A stretch of DNA of 35,887 nt, from positions 1,919,926-1,955,812 of the forward strand of contig NZ_JXDL01000001.1 in NCBI RefSeq assembly GCF_001590795.1, in the 5' to 3' direction. The stretch's first letter is position 1. The number at the start of each line of letters is the position of its first letter. Origin of the DNA: Bradyrhizobium sp. AT1. GTDB lineage: Bacteria > Pseudomonadota > Alphaproteobacteria > Rhizobiales > Xanthobacteraceae. Made by a program: the position numbers and the translations under genes. Under the pieces are notes generated by a model. That model saw nothing but the letters and a program-made list of their open reading frames with translations, was not told the DNA's origin and ran no database searches. Shown piece by piece: positions 7,403-15,479 of the stretch.

Positions 7403-9256
7403 CTACCCGGGCGGGCGCGCCGACTCCATGGCCTGATCATAGGACAATTCGAGGCCTTCCAGATTGCCTTCCTTGCGCCATTTGTCGAGCAGCCGCAGGA
7501 ATGCCACCGGCCCGCGCCAATATTGGCTGTTTCTCGCCGCGATCGGATCGAACACGCCTTCGTTGTTGTAGTAGCCGGGCGTGCATTCGGCGAGATAGGT
7601 CTGGCGGCCGATCGCGGCCTTGACGACCTCGTCGACCCAGGCGTTCTCGGCGGCAAGCGTCGGCTCCAGCGTTCTAGCGCCGCGCTTGCGCGCCTGGTCG
7701 ATGACATAGGCGATGTGCTGCGACTGCTCGTCGATGATGTGCGGGAAGTTGGCGCTCTGGCCGGCCTGCACCGTGACGATCAGGAAGCAGTTCGGAAAGC
7801 CGCGGCTGTAGAAGCCATGCATGGTCTTGACGCCGCCCTGCCAGCGCTCTGACAGGCTCACGCCGTCGCGGCCATAGACCTCGAAGCCCATGCGGCGCGC
7901 ATAGTCGGTGCCGACCTCGAAGCCGCTGGCGTAGATCAGACAGTCGAGTTCGTAAGCCTTGCCGCCGGCCACCACGGCGTTCTCAGTGATGCGCTCGACG
8001 CCCTGCCCCTGGGTGTCGACGAGATGCACGTTGGGACGGTTGAAAGTGTCGAGATATTCGTCGTGGAAGCACGGCCGCTTGCAGAATGCCTTGTACCAGG
8101 GCTTGAGCGCGTCCGCCGTCGCCTTGTCCTTGACGACCGCATCGACGCGGGCGCGGATCTCCTCCATCTTGCGGTAGTCGGCCTGCTCGATGACCTTCAG
8201 CGCTTCCGCCATCGAGGTCACCGGTTGTGGCTGGCGGCGCGGGGCCAGCAGGATCTCGCCGAGCAGGCCGGTCCAGCCGTCCTGCACCAGGTCCCGTTCG
8301 AACGGCTCGCCCGAGATCACGGCGGTGAAATTGTCCATGCGCTCGCGCTGCCAGCCAGGCTCGAGGCTCTGCGCCCAGCCCTGATCCGTCGGCCGATCGT
8401 CGCGCACGCCGATCGCCGATGGTGTGCGCTGGAAGACGTAGAGCTCCTTCGCCGCGCGGCCGAGATGCGGCACGCATTGCACGGCAGTGGCGCCGGTGCC
8501 GATGATGCCGACGCGCTTGTCGGCAAGCCCGGTCAGGCCGCCATCGGCGTTGCCGCCGGTGTAGCCGTAGTCCCAACGGCTGGTATGAAAGCTGTGGCCC
8601 TTGAAGGTCTCTATGCCGGGGATGCCCGGCAGCTTCGGCCGGCTGAGCGGACCTCCGGCGAGGATGACGAAGCGGGCAAGGATCCGGTCGCCCCGATCGG
8701 TCTCGACCAGCCAACGCGCCTCCCGCTCCTGCCACACCATCCGCGAGATGACCGTCTGAAACAGTGCGCGCTCGTAGAGACCGAAATGACGGCCGATGCG
8801 GCGGGAGTGCTCGTAGATCTCCGGCGCCCGGGCGTATTTGCGCACCGGCATGTAACCGGTCTCTTCAAGGAGTGGCAGGTAGATGTAGCTCTCGGTATCG
8901 CAGGCAGCTCCGGGATAACGATTCCAGTACCAGGTGCCGCCGAAGTCCGCCGCCTTTTCCAGGATGTGGAAATCGTCGATGCCGGCCTCGCGGAGGCGCG
9001 CCCCGCAGAGCAGCCCGCCAAAGCCGCCGCCGACGACCAGCACCTCGGTCTCTTCATGGATTGATGCGCGCGCAAATCCGGGGTCGGCCCAGGGGTCGTC
9101 GAGGTAGCGGCCGAAATCGCCCGTGACCTCGACATACTGAGCTTTGCCCTCGGCACGCAAACGGCGATCGCGCTCGTCGCGATAGCGCGCACGGAGTGCC
9201 GCAACATCGACCGTAGGTTCGCCGGCTGCACCGGTCTTGTGTCTTTCCGCTGACAT
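7403..9256 (-). CDS. Type I Baeyer-Villiger flavin monooxygenase
   Basis: A 617-aa FAD- and NADPH-dependent monooxygenase. The FAD-binding Rossmann motif GGGFGG is at residues 76-81, the NADPH one (GTGATA) at 253-258. Between them F218-x-G-x-x-x-H224-x-x-x-W228-D matches the Baeyer-Villiger fingerprint. Enzymes of this group insert oxygen next to a ketone to give an ester or lactone. The length fits the CHMO/PAMO-like group with an N-terminal extension of about 70 residues. ATG at 9256 follows GGAGGAAACGC. The gene diverges from an acyl-CoA synthetase, and an acyl-CoA dehydrogenase lies beyond, so a role in converting a cyclic or long-chain ketone into an acid for CoA activation is a fair inference. 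The substrate is not known. Confidence 0.92.
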   Translation of the reverse strand: MSAERHKTGAAGEPTVDVAALRARYRDERDRRLRAEGKAQYVEVTGDFGRYLDDPWADPGFARASIHEETEVLVVGGGFGGLLCGARLREAGIDDFHILEKAADFGGTWYWNRYPGAACDTESYIYLPLLEETGYMPVRKYARAPEIYEHSRRIGRHFGLYERALFQTVISRMVWQEREARWLVETDRGDRILARFVILAGGPLSRPKLPGIPGIETFKGHSFHTSRWDYGYTGGNADGGLTGLADKRVGIIGTGATAVQCVPHLGRAAKELYVFQRTPSAIGVRDDRPTDQGWAQSLEPGWQRERMDNFTAVISGEPFERDLVQDGWTGLLGEILLAPRRQPQPVTSMAEALKVIEQADYRKMEEIRARVDAVVKDKATADALKPWYKAFCKRPCFHDEYLDTFNRPNVHLVDTQGQGVERITENAVVAGGKAYELDCLIYASGFEVGTDYARRMGFEVYGRDGVSLSERWQGGVKTMHGFYSRGFPNCFLIVTVQAGQSANFPHIIDEQSQHIAYVIDQARKRGARTLEPTLAAENAWVDEVVKAAIGRQTYLAECTPGYYNNEGVFDPIAARNSQYWRGPVAFLRLLDKWRKEGNLEGLELSYDQAMESARPPG

Positions 9257-9328
9257 GCGTTTCCTCCACGCAGAGCGCTGCTTCGCCGGCAGCTCACCGC
9301 AAATTAGCCCTGAAAAAGAGGCGCATGC

Positions 9329-9342
9329 AATCGCGCGCGATT
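9329..9342. promoter_or_regulatory. 14-bp perfect palindrome in divergent promoter region
   Basis: AATCGCGCGCGATT followed directly by a T-run lies about 75 nt from the monooxygenase start and 92 nt from the ligase start. It is a candidate operator for the divergent pair; the cyclic GC core could also arise by chance in this GC-rich genome. No regulator gene is adjacent. Confidence 0.3.
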
Positions 9343-9433
9343 TTTTTTCGCGTGAACGCCGCGCGACCTTCCGCTAACCTCCCGCGCAAATCACAAGCGT
9401 ACGCTGCGCAACGACGTGGCTCTGGAGGACACC

Positions 9434-11059
9434 ATGCAGGGATTGATGATGGACATGCCGCTCTTGATCAGCGGCTTGATCCAATATGCCGCGGACTATC
9501 ACGGCGAAGCCGAGATCGTCGCGCGCGAGATCGAGGGCGACATCCATCGCTACACCTATGCGGACGCTCATCCACGCATCAAGCGCATGGCGCTGGCGCT
9601 CAAGCGCCTCGGCATGAGGCAAGGCGACCGCGTCGGCACGCTCGCCTGGAATACGCACCGCCATTTCGAGATGTTCTACGCCGCCCCGGGCATGGGCTAT
9701 GTGCTGCACACGATCAACCCGCGGCTGTTTCCCGAGCAGCTCGTCTACATCATCAACCACGCCGAAGACCGCCTGCTGTTCATCGACCGCGCCACACTGC
9801 CGATCGTCGAGGCGATCGCGCCGCAGTTGACGACGATCGAGGCTTTCGTCGTGATGTCCTCGCACGAGCGCATGCCAGAGACCAAGCTCGCCAACGTGCA
9901 TTGTTATGAGGACCTGCTGGCACGCGAGAACGAAGCCGGCTTCGCCTGGCCGGAGTTCGACGAGAAATCCGCATCCACGATCTGCTACACCTCGGGCACA
10001 ACAGGCAATCCCAAGGGCGTGATCTATTCGCATCGCGCCGCGATCCTGCAGACCATGACCTGCTGCAATTTCGACTTCCTGCCCGGACACGTCGAAGGCG
10101 TCCGCGAGGTGATGATGCCGATGGCGCCGCTGTTTCACGGCAATGGCTGGAACATGCCTTTCACCGCGCCCTATACCGGCTCCAAGCTGGTGCTGCCCGG
10201 CCGTAACTACGAACCCGACAAGCTCTATGAATTGCTCGAGGGCGAGAAGGTCACGCTCTCGGCGGGTGTACCGAGCTTCTGGCTGATCCTGCTCGACTGG
10301 CTGGGCCGCACCGGCAACAGATTCTCCACGCTGCGCGCGACGCTGTCGTCGGGCTCGGCCCCGCCGCGCGCGATGGTCGAGAAGCTGAAGCGCGAGTATG
10401 GCATCGACTACATCCAGGCCTGGGGCATGACCGAGGCCCTGGGCTGCTCGATGCCAGGCCTGCGGCCGGGCTCGGAGCACCTCGGCGAGAAGGAGAAATT
10501 CGACCGGCGTCAGGTCTCGGGCCGCGCCTGCTTCGGCACCGCCTTGCGCATCGTCGACGATGCCGGCAACGAGCTGCCCCGCGACGGCAAGACCGTCGGG
10601 CATCTGCGCGCCCGCGGCCCCTGGGTCGCCTCCGGCTACATGAAGTTAGAGGAAGGCCTCGATCGCGACGGCTGGCTGATCACCGGCGACATGGCGGTGA
10701 TCGACAGCCAAGGCCACGTCACGCTGACCGACCGCTCCAAGGACGTGATCAAGTCCGGCGGCGAGTGGATCTCCTCGATCCAGCTCGAGGACGTCGCTCT
10801 GTCGCATCCTGACGTGCTGCAGGCTGCCGTGGTCGCGATCAACCACGAGAAATGGCAGGAGCGCCCCCTGCTCCTCGTCGTCCGCAAGAAAGGCGCGACC
10901 GTCGACGGCAAGACGCTGCTCGACCACATGCGCCCGAAGATCGCGAGCTGGTGGATGCCCGATGCCGTCGAATTCCTCGACGAATTCCCGATGACCGGCA
11001 CCGGCAAGGTGCTGAAGTCGGCGCTGCGCGAGAAGTTCAGGGAATATCGCGTGGCGTGA
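9434..11059 (+). CDS. Fatty-acid/acyl-CoA synthetase (AMP-forming)
   Basis: A 541-aa member of the ANL superfamily, which activates a carboxylic acid with ATP and CoA. The P-loop-like motif YTSGTTGNPKG is at residues 185-195, the A5 motif is WGMTEALG, the A7 motif is GWLITGD, the hinge is DRSKDVIKSGGEWIS, and the C-terminal catalytic Lys lies in MTGTGKVLK. Length and motifs match the medium/long-chain acyl-CoA ligases common in Bradyrhizobium (often called FadD3- or AlkK-like). The ATG at 9434 was preferred to the GTG at 9416 because GGAGG lies 5 nt before it. It diverges from the Baeyer-Villiger monooxygenase and is followed, after a palindromic repeat, by the GH172 gene. Confidence 0.93.
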   Translation: MQGLMMDMPLLISGLIQYAADYHGEAEIVAREIEGDIHRYTYADAHPRIKRMALALKRLGMRQGDRVGTLAWNTHRHFEMFYAAPGMGYVLHTINPRLFPEQLVYIINHAEDRLLFIDRATLPIVEAIAPQLTTIEAFVVMSSHERMPETKLANVHCYEDLLARENEAGFAWPEFDEKSASTICYTSGTTGNPKGVIYSHRAAILQTMTCCNFDFLPGHVEGVREVMMPMAPLFHGNGWNMPFTAPYTGSKLVLPGRNYEPDKLYELLEGEKVTLSAGVPSFWLILLDWLGRTGNRFSTLRATLSSGSAPPRAMVEKLKREYGIDYIQAWGMTEALGCSMPGLRPGSEHLGEKEKFDRRQVSGRACFGTALRIVDDAGNELPRDGKTVGHLRARGPWVASGYMKLEEGLDRDGWLITGDMAVIDSQGHVTLTDRSKDVIKSGGEWISSIQLEDVALSHPDVLQAAVVAINHEKWQERPLLLVVRKKGATVDGKTLLDHMRPKIASWWMPDAVEFLDEFPMTGTGKVLKSALREKFREYRVA

Positions 11060-11077
11060 GCCGCGCTCGACCGGACT

Positions 11078-11174
11078 CGTAGCCCGGATGGAGCGTAGCG
11101 TAATCCGGGGCCACATCGCCGACCGCCCGTCTGGGACCGACTCCCGGATTGCGCTTCGCTCCATCCGGGCTACG
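11078..11174. repeat. Long imperfect palindromic intergenic repeat
   Basis: The 32-nt arm 11078-11109 (starting CGTAGCCCGGATGGAGCG) is the near reverse complement of 11143-11174, with 2 mismatches, around a 33-nt loop. It sits in the gap between the ligase and GH172 genes. The arm sequence with its GTAGCCCGGATGGAGCGNAGCG core is of a kind dispersed through Bradyrhizobium intergenic regions (from general knowledge, not searched). The transcript would fold into a long hairpin that could end or stabilise the ligase mRNA. Confidence 0.8.
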
Positions 11175-11270
11175 AAGGTGGAGACAGAGCTTTCTATACG
11201 CGATCACCTTCATCTTTTGTTGGATTTGGGAGCGATATATCCCGATATCGCTATCCGCATCGAGGACACC

Positions 11271-12380
11271 ATGGCGTTTTCCGGATTGGGTCTGCATCTC
11301 GGCAATCTGTCGCGCTTGTCGAACGCGCAGACGCGCTCGATCAGCCCCGAAAACTTCACCGGCGAGAAGGGCCAAGGCGGCATGTCCGTCGACGGCCCCG
11401 CGGCCCGCCAGGCGCGTGATCTCGGCCGGGGCTGGAAAGTCTCTCCTTACGTCGTCATCGAACCGGGCGCGACCTTCACGCTTGCCGACATCGCGGGACA
11501 GGGCGCCATCCAGCAGATCTGGATGACCTTGGCGCGCGGGCGGCTGCGTCACTCCATCCTGCGCATTTATTGGGACGACCAGGAACTGCCGAGCGTCGAG
11601 TGCCCGGCCGGCGATTTCTTCGCCTGCGGATGGGAAGAGTTCGCGCAGGTGTCCTCGCTCGCCGTTTGCGTCAATCCCGGCCGCGCCTTCAACTGCTATT
11701 GGGAAATGCCGTTCCGCAAGCGCGCGCGCTTCACGCTGGAGAACCGCAGCGAGGAGCAGCTCACGGTCTACTATCAGATCAACTATGCGCTCACCGACGT
11801 GCCCGAGGATTGCGCCTATTTTCATGCGCAGTTCCGGCGCACCAACCCGCTGCCTTACAAGGAGGTCTACACCATCCTCGACGGTGTCAAGGGCGCCGGC
11901 CATTACGTCGGCACCTACATGGCCTGGGGCGTCCACAACAACGGCTGGTGGGGCGAAGGCGAGATCAAGTTCTTCATCGACGGCGACGGCGAATTCCCGA
12001 CCATCTGCGGCACCGGCACCGAGGACTATTTTTGCGGTGCCTACAATTTCGATCCCCATGTCGCCCATGGCGGTCAGGGACAATCACGCTACCAGGAATT
12101 CAGCACGCCCTATTCCGGACTGCCGCAGGTGATCCGACCCGACGGCGTCTACAAATCGCAGCAACGCTTCGGCCTGTATCGCTGGCACATTCCCGATCCC
12201 ATCCGCTTCCGCAGCGATCTGCGCGTGACGATCCAGGCGCTGGGCTGGATGCCCGGCGCGAAGGACGGCAAATATCTTCCGCTGCAGGACGACATCGCCT
12301 CCGTCGCGTTTTGGTACCAGACGCTGCCGACCGCGCCGTTCCCGACGCTGCCTGGACCCGACTATCTCGAAATCGGCTAG
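11271..12380 (+). CDS. DUF2961 / GH172 family glycoside hydrolase
   Basis: A 369-aa protein with DUF2961 character: an N-terminal strand region with SISPENFTGEKGQGG, then IQQIWMT, LRIYWDDQELPSVECPAGDFF, and the acidic active-site area VHNNGWWGEGEIKFFIDGD (residues 221-239) followed by GTGTEDYF (E251, D252). Members of GH172 studied elsewhere act on alpha-D-fructofuranosides or D-arabinofuranosides and use a Glu pair from these two motifs; here E229 or E231 and E251 are the candidates. No signal peptide is seen, so it should be cytoplasmic, unlike many polysaccharide hydrolases. ATG at 11271 has GAGG 6 nt upstream; the open frame to 11088 runs through the palindromic repeat and is not believed. 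It lies between two lipid-type genes, an unexpected place for a glycosidase. Confidence 0.88.
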   Translation: MAFSGLGLHLGNLSRLSNAQTRSISPENFTGEKGQGGMSVDGPAARQARDLGRGWKVSPYVVIEPGATFTLADIAGQGAIQQIWMTLARGRLRHSILRIYWDDQELPSVECPAGDFFACGWEEFAQVSSLAVCVNPGRAFNCYWEMPFRKRARFTLENRSEEQLTVYYQINYALTDVPEDCAYFHAQFRRTNPLPYKEVYTILDGVKGAGHYVGTYMAWGVHNNGWWGEGEIKFFIDGDGEFPTICGTGTEDYFCGAYNFDPHVAHGGQGQSRYQEFSTPYSGLPQVIRPDGVYKSQQRFGLYRWHIPDPIRFRSDLRVTIQALGWMPGAKDGKYLPLQDDIASVAFWYQTLPTAPFPTLPGPDYLEIG

Positions 12381-12381
12381 A

Positions 12382-12426
12382 GCATGATCCGGAAAAGTGC
12401 GAAGCGGTTTTCCGGAAAGATCATGC
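12382..12426. repeat. Palindromic repeat downstream of GH172 gene
   Basis: GCATGATCCGGAAAA at 12382-12396 pairs with 12408-12426, whose reverse complement is the same sequence with a 4-nt insertion. It begins 2 nt after the GH172 stop and ends 38 nt before the acyl-CoA dehydrogenase start. The sequence type (GCATGATCCGGAAAA with GCGGTTTTCCGG) is dispersed widely in Rhizobiales genomes as far as I know. It may act as a transcription attenuator or mRNA stabiliser between the two genes. Confidence 0.75.
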
Positions 12427-12464
12427 GCAAGCTTTAGTCAATCGATCGATCAAGGAGACCCAAC

Positions 12465-13676
12465 ATGCTCTATCCGATGTCGCCGAAAGTCGTCGAGCTC
12501 AAGCGCAGGCTCGAAAGCTTCATGGACCGGCACATCTATCCGAACGAGGAACGGTTTTATCGGGAGGCGGAGGAGCTCGGACCGTGGAAGGTCTATCCCG
12601 TCGTCGAGGAGTTGAAGCCGCTGGCGCGCGCGGAAGGCCTCTGGAATCTGTTCCTGCCGGAATCGAGCCACGGCGCCGGTCTCACCAATCTCGAATATGC
12701 CCCGCTCTGCGAGGTGATGGGCCGCTCGCATCTGGCGCCTGAGGTGTTCAACTGCTCGGCGCCCGACACCGGCAACATGGAGGTGCTGGAGCGATACGGC
12801 AGCGAGAAAGACAAGGAGCGCTGGCTGAAGCCGCTGCTCGCGGGCGAGATCCGCTCCTGCTTCGCCATGACGGAGCCTGCGGTCGCATCATCCGATGCGA
12901 CCAACATCGAGAGCTCGATCGTGCGTGACGGCGACCATTACGTCATCAACGGCCGCAAATGGTACACGACCAACGCCACAGACCCGCGCTGCAAGATCTG
13001 CATCTTCATGGGCAAGACCGATCCTGACAATCCGGACCGCCACAAGCAGCAATCCATGATCCTGGTGCCGATGGAGACATCGGGCATCGAGGTGAAGCGG
13101 CCTCTGCCCGTGTTCGGCTTCTACGGCGTGCCGGACCGGGCCTCCGAGGTCGTCTTCACCAATGTGCGCGTGCCCAAGGAAAACATGCTGCTCGGCGAAG
13201 GCCGCGGCTTCGAGATCGCGCAGGGCCGCCTCGGGCCCGGCCGCATCCATCACTGCATGCGGCTGATTGGCCTTGCCGAACGCACGCTGGAGAAGATGTG
13301 TCGCCGCGTGCGCAGCCGCGTCGCCTTCGGCAAGCCGGTCTCCGAGCAGACGGTGACGCAGGAGCGCATCGCAGAGGCCCGCATCATGATCGAGCAGGCC
13401 CGGCTGCTGACGCTCAACGCCGCCTATGCCATGGACACGGTCGGCAACAAGGTGGCTAGGAGCGAGATCGCGATGATCAAGGTCGCGGTGCCCAACATGG
13501 CCTGCCAGATCATCGATTGGGCGATCCAGGCCCATGGCGGCGGCGGCACTTCGAACGATTTCGGCCTGACCCAGGCCTACGCCACCGCGCGCCTGCTGCG
13601 GCTCGCCGACGGCCCGGACGAAGTGCACCGCAACCAGATCGCGCGGTTTGAGCTGAAGAAATATTCGAACGCGTGA
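12465..13676 (+). CDS. Acyl-CoA dehydrogenase (ACAD10/11-like)
   Basis: A 403-aa FAD-dependent dehydrogenase that forms the alpha-beta double bond of an acyl-CoA. It shows the family signatures [18 protein letters not shown] (FAD/substrate contact), [58 protein letters not shown], and the C-terminal [36 protein letters not shown]. The tail [10 protein letters not shown], with an acidic residue in place of the usual downstream catalytic Glu of short-chain enzymes, is typical of the ACAD10/11-like subgroup. ATG at 12465 follows AAGGAGACCCAAC. The likely upstream partner is the acyl-CoA synthetase; electron-transfer flavoprotein genes are not in the window. Confidence 0.93.
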   Translation: MLYPMSPKVVELKRRLESFMDRHIYPNEERFYREAEELGPWKVYPVVEELKPLARAEGLWNLFLPESSHGAGLTNLEYAPLCEVMGRSHLAPEVFNCSAPDTGNMEVLERYGSEKDKERWLKPLLAGEIRSCFAMTEPAVASSDATNIESSIVRDGDHYVINGRKWYTTNATDPRCKICIFMGKTDPDNPDRHKQQSMILVPMETSGIEVKRPLPVFGFYGVPDRASEVVFTNVRVPKENMLLGEGRGFEIAQGRLGPGRIHHCMRLIGLAERTLEKMCRRVRSRVAFGKPVSEQTVTQERIAEARIMIEQARLLTLNAAYAMDTVGNKVARSEIAMIKVAVPNMACQIIDWAIQAHGGGGTSNDFGLTQAYATARLLRLADGPDEVHRNQIARFELKKYSNA

Positions 13677-13695
13677 GGCGACGGTAGCGGCCTTC

Positions 13696-13837
13696 CCTTC
13701 TCCCCTTGTGGGAGAAGGTGGGCGCGAAGCGCCGGATGAGGGGTATCTATCCGCACGGAAAATGCCGAGAGAGACCCCTCACCCGGGCGTCTTTGTATCG
13801 ACCAGCGGAGATGCCCTCTCCCACAAGGGGAGAGGGC
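13696..13837. repeat. Composite palindromic repeat (two hairpins, mirror copies)
   Basis: Hairpin 1: CCTTCTCCC at 13696-13704 pairs with GGGAGAAGG at 13710-13718. Hairpin 2: GCCCTCTCCC at 13813-13822 pairs with GGGAGAGGGC at 13828-13837. The flanks GGATGAGGGG and CCCCTCACCC make the two halves mirror copies of one element. It lies between the convergent acyl-CoA dehydrogenase and binding-protein genes and probably serves as a bidirectional terminator. A related copy starts at 35796. Confidence 0.8.
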
Positions 13838-13875
13838 GCAATAATGAGCAGCGCGATACTCTGCCGCCCCCGGCC

Positions 13876-14784
13876 TCAGTTCACCACATACACGTCCGGA
13901 TCGGCACTCGAGCTCGGCTTCTTGAAGGCGTTGCGCAAGGCGGGCGACATCGGGACGTTGTAGTTGAGGCCGTTCGGCGGCGTCGGCGACTGCAGCCATT
14001 TCTTGTAGAGCACCTCGATCTCAGGGCTGGCGTAGAGCTCCGCCGTGGCACGATCGGCGAGCGCCTTGAAGGGCGCGTCCTCTCGGCGCAGCATGATGCC
14101 GTACGGCTCCGGCTTGGAGAACGCCTCCTCGCTGATCATGAAGGCCTGCGGCTCCTTGGAGCGCGCGATCGCGACCGCGAGCTGCACGTCATCGAGTGCG
14201 TAGGCCTGGGCGCGGTCGGTTTCAAGCAGCAGGAAGGCCTCGGCCTGGTCCTTCGCCGGCATCACATTGATGCCGAGATTGCGCTCCGTATTGACCTTGG
14301 CGAGCTGCGTCAGGTTGACCGAGCCGGCCACGGCCGTGACCGCCTTGCCCTTGAGATCGTCGATGGTGTTGATCTTTGCGGCCTTCTTGGCGGCAAACCG
14401 CGTCGCACTGAGGAAATGCGTGTTGGTGAAGGCGACCTGCTTCTGGCGGTCGGCGTTGTTCGTGGTCGCCGAGCAGTGCAGATCGAGCGTGCCATTGACC
14501 ATCAGCGGGATCCGGTTCGACGAGGTCACGGCGAGCGTGTCGACGGCGATGTCGGGCATGCCCAGCTGCTTCTTCACGGCATCCACGATCTTGAGGCAGA
14601 TGTCCATGGCGAAGCCGACGGGCTTCTGGTTGCCGTCGAGATAGCTGAACGGCACGGACGCTTCCTGATAGCCGAGCGTGATCTTCTTGGTCTCCTTGAT
14701 CTTCTGGAGCGTACCCGTGAGATCCTCGGCCGAGGCGGCACTCGCAAGGCATGAGACGGCCAGAAAAATGGTAGGAAGACGCAT
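13876..14784 (-). CDS. Polar amino acid-type ABC transporter substrate-binding protein
   Basis: A 302-aa periplasmic binding protein (SBP family 3). Signal peptide MRLPTIFLAVSCLASAASAE, then the family start LTGTLQKIKETKKITLGYQEASVPFSYLDGNQKPVGFAMDICLKI, the loop SNRIPLMVNGTLDLHCSATTNNADR, and DDLKGKAVTAVAGSVNL. This is the pattern of glutamate/aspartate binding proteins (GltI-like). ATG at 14784 follows CAGGAGCCCCCG; the 28-codon extension upstream is not supported. No permease or ATPase gene is adjacent in the window, so it is an orphan binding protein here. The ligand is inferred from family only. Confidence 0.88.
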   Translation of the reverse strand: MRLPTIFLAVSCLASAASAEDLTGTLQKIKETKKITLGYQEASVPFSYLDGNQKPVGFAMDICLKIVDAVKKQLGMPDIAVDTLAVTSSNRIPLMVNGTLDLHCSATTNNADRQKQVAFTNTHFLSATRFAAKKAAKINTIDDLKGKAVTAVAGSVNLTQLAKVNTERNLGINVMPAKDQAEAFLLLETDRAQAYALDDVQLAVAIARSKEPQAFMISEEAFSKPEPYGIMLRREDAPFKALADRATAELYASPEIEVLYKKWLQSPTPPNGLNYNVPMSPALRNAFKKPSSSADPDVYVVN

Positions 14785-14916
14785 CGGGGGCTCCTGAAGG
14801 GGACTCGCGCCGCCATGCCGGGCGCAAACGCGGAACTTGATAGCGCAGGCGCGCGCCAGCTGCCACACGTGCTTGCGCCTAGCAGCTATCGCAGCTTTCG
14901 ATACGACGAGACGCGC

Positions 14917-15336
14917 TTACGCCTCGATGCCGCGCTGGACCAGGATGCGCTCGGCGCTGTCGTTCCAGACATCCATCTTGGTGATCTTGCCATTACGGAC
15001 CACGAAGCGGTCGACATAACGGTTGCCCTCGAACGGCGTCCCGTCCTTCCACTCGCCGTAGAGCGTGCCGATGCTGTAGACCACGGTCTCGCCGTCGCCG
15101 GGGCAGACGTCGAACCGGTCCATCTTCTTCTTGACCCAGCGGTAGCGCTTGGCGTTGAAGGCGGTCGGGCCGCGTGGATGATCGAACGTGTTTCCGCCGG
15201 TGAAGGTGATCACCGTGCCCGGTGCCATATAGGCTGCGGCAGCATCGGGATCGGGGATCATCGATGCCGTGAGATAGGCCTCCACGATCGCGGCGTCGGA
15301 CAAATGAGCAGCTTCGGTTCTGACGGCAACGGACAT
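14917..15336 (-). CDS. SnoaL/NTF2-like protein (139 aa)
   Basis: A 139-aa single-domain protein with the cone-shaped NTF2-like fold pattern: helix AAIVEAYLTASMIPDPDAAAAYMAPGTVITFTGG, then strands ending in ETVVYSIGTLYGEWKDGTPFEGNRYVDRFVVRNGKITKMDVWNDSAE. The RYVDRFVVRNGKITKMDVW ending is typical of SnoaL-like ketosteroid-isomerase relatives. ATG at 15336 was chosen with GGGAGA 8 nt upstream and family length; an upstream in-frame start at 15393 would add 19 poor residues. It diverges from the CodA-like amidohydrolase across 143 nt, which suggests a linked role. The substrate is unknown; some members are isomerases or hydrolases, others not enzymes. Confidence 0.82.
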   Translation of the reverse strand: MSVAVRTEAAHLSDAAIVEAYLTASMIPDPDAAAAYMAPGTVITFTGGNTFDHPRGPTAFNAKRYRWVKKKMDRFDVCPGDGETVVYSIGTLYGEWKDGTPFEGNRYVDRFVVRNGKITKMDVWNDSAERILVQRGIEA

Positions 15337-15479
15337 GGCTGGTTCTCCCGGGATTGATGGAATACTACCGCCACACGCGCGAAATCCATGCATATATTTT
15401 GAACATTTGCCTCGCTACACTGCCGACAATCTGGAGCCGCCGATCCCGGTTGATGGCTCTAAAATCCTTCGCAAGAGCC

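Noticed and set aside
8024..9064. 346-codon + frame antisense to the monooxygenase
   Set aside because: Antisense shadow without ribosome-binding site or domain.
9374..10603. 409-codon antisense frame to the acyl-CoA synthetase
   Set aside because: Antisense shadow of a gene with a complete set of family motifs.
11088..11270. N-terminal extension of the GH172 gene by 61 codons
   Set aside because: The extension reads through a palindromic repeat; ATG at 11271 has a good ribosome-binding site.
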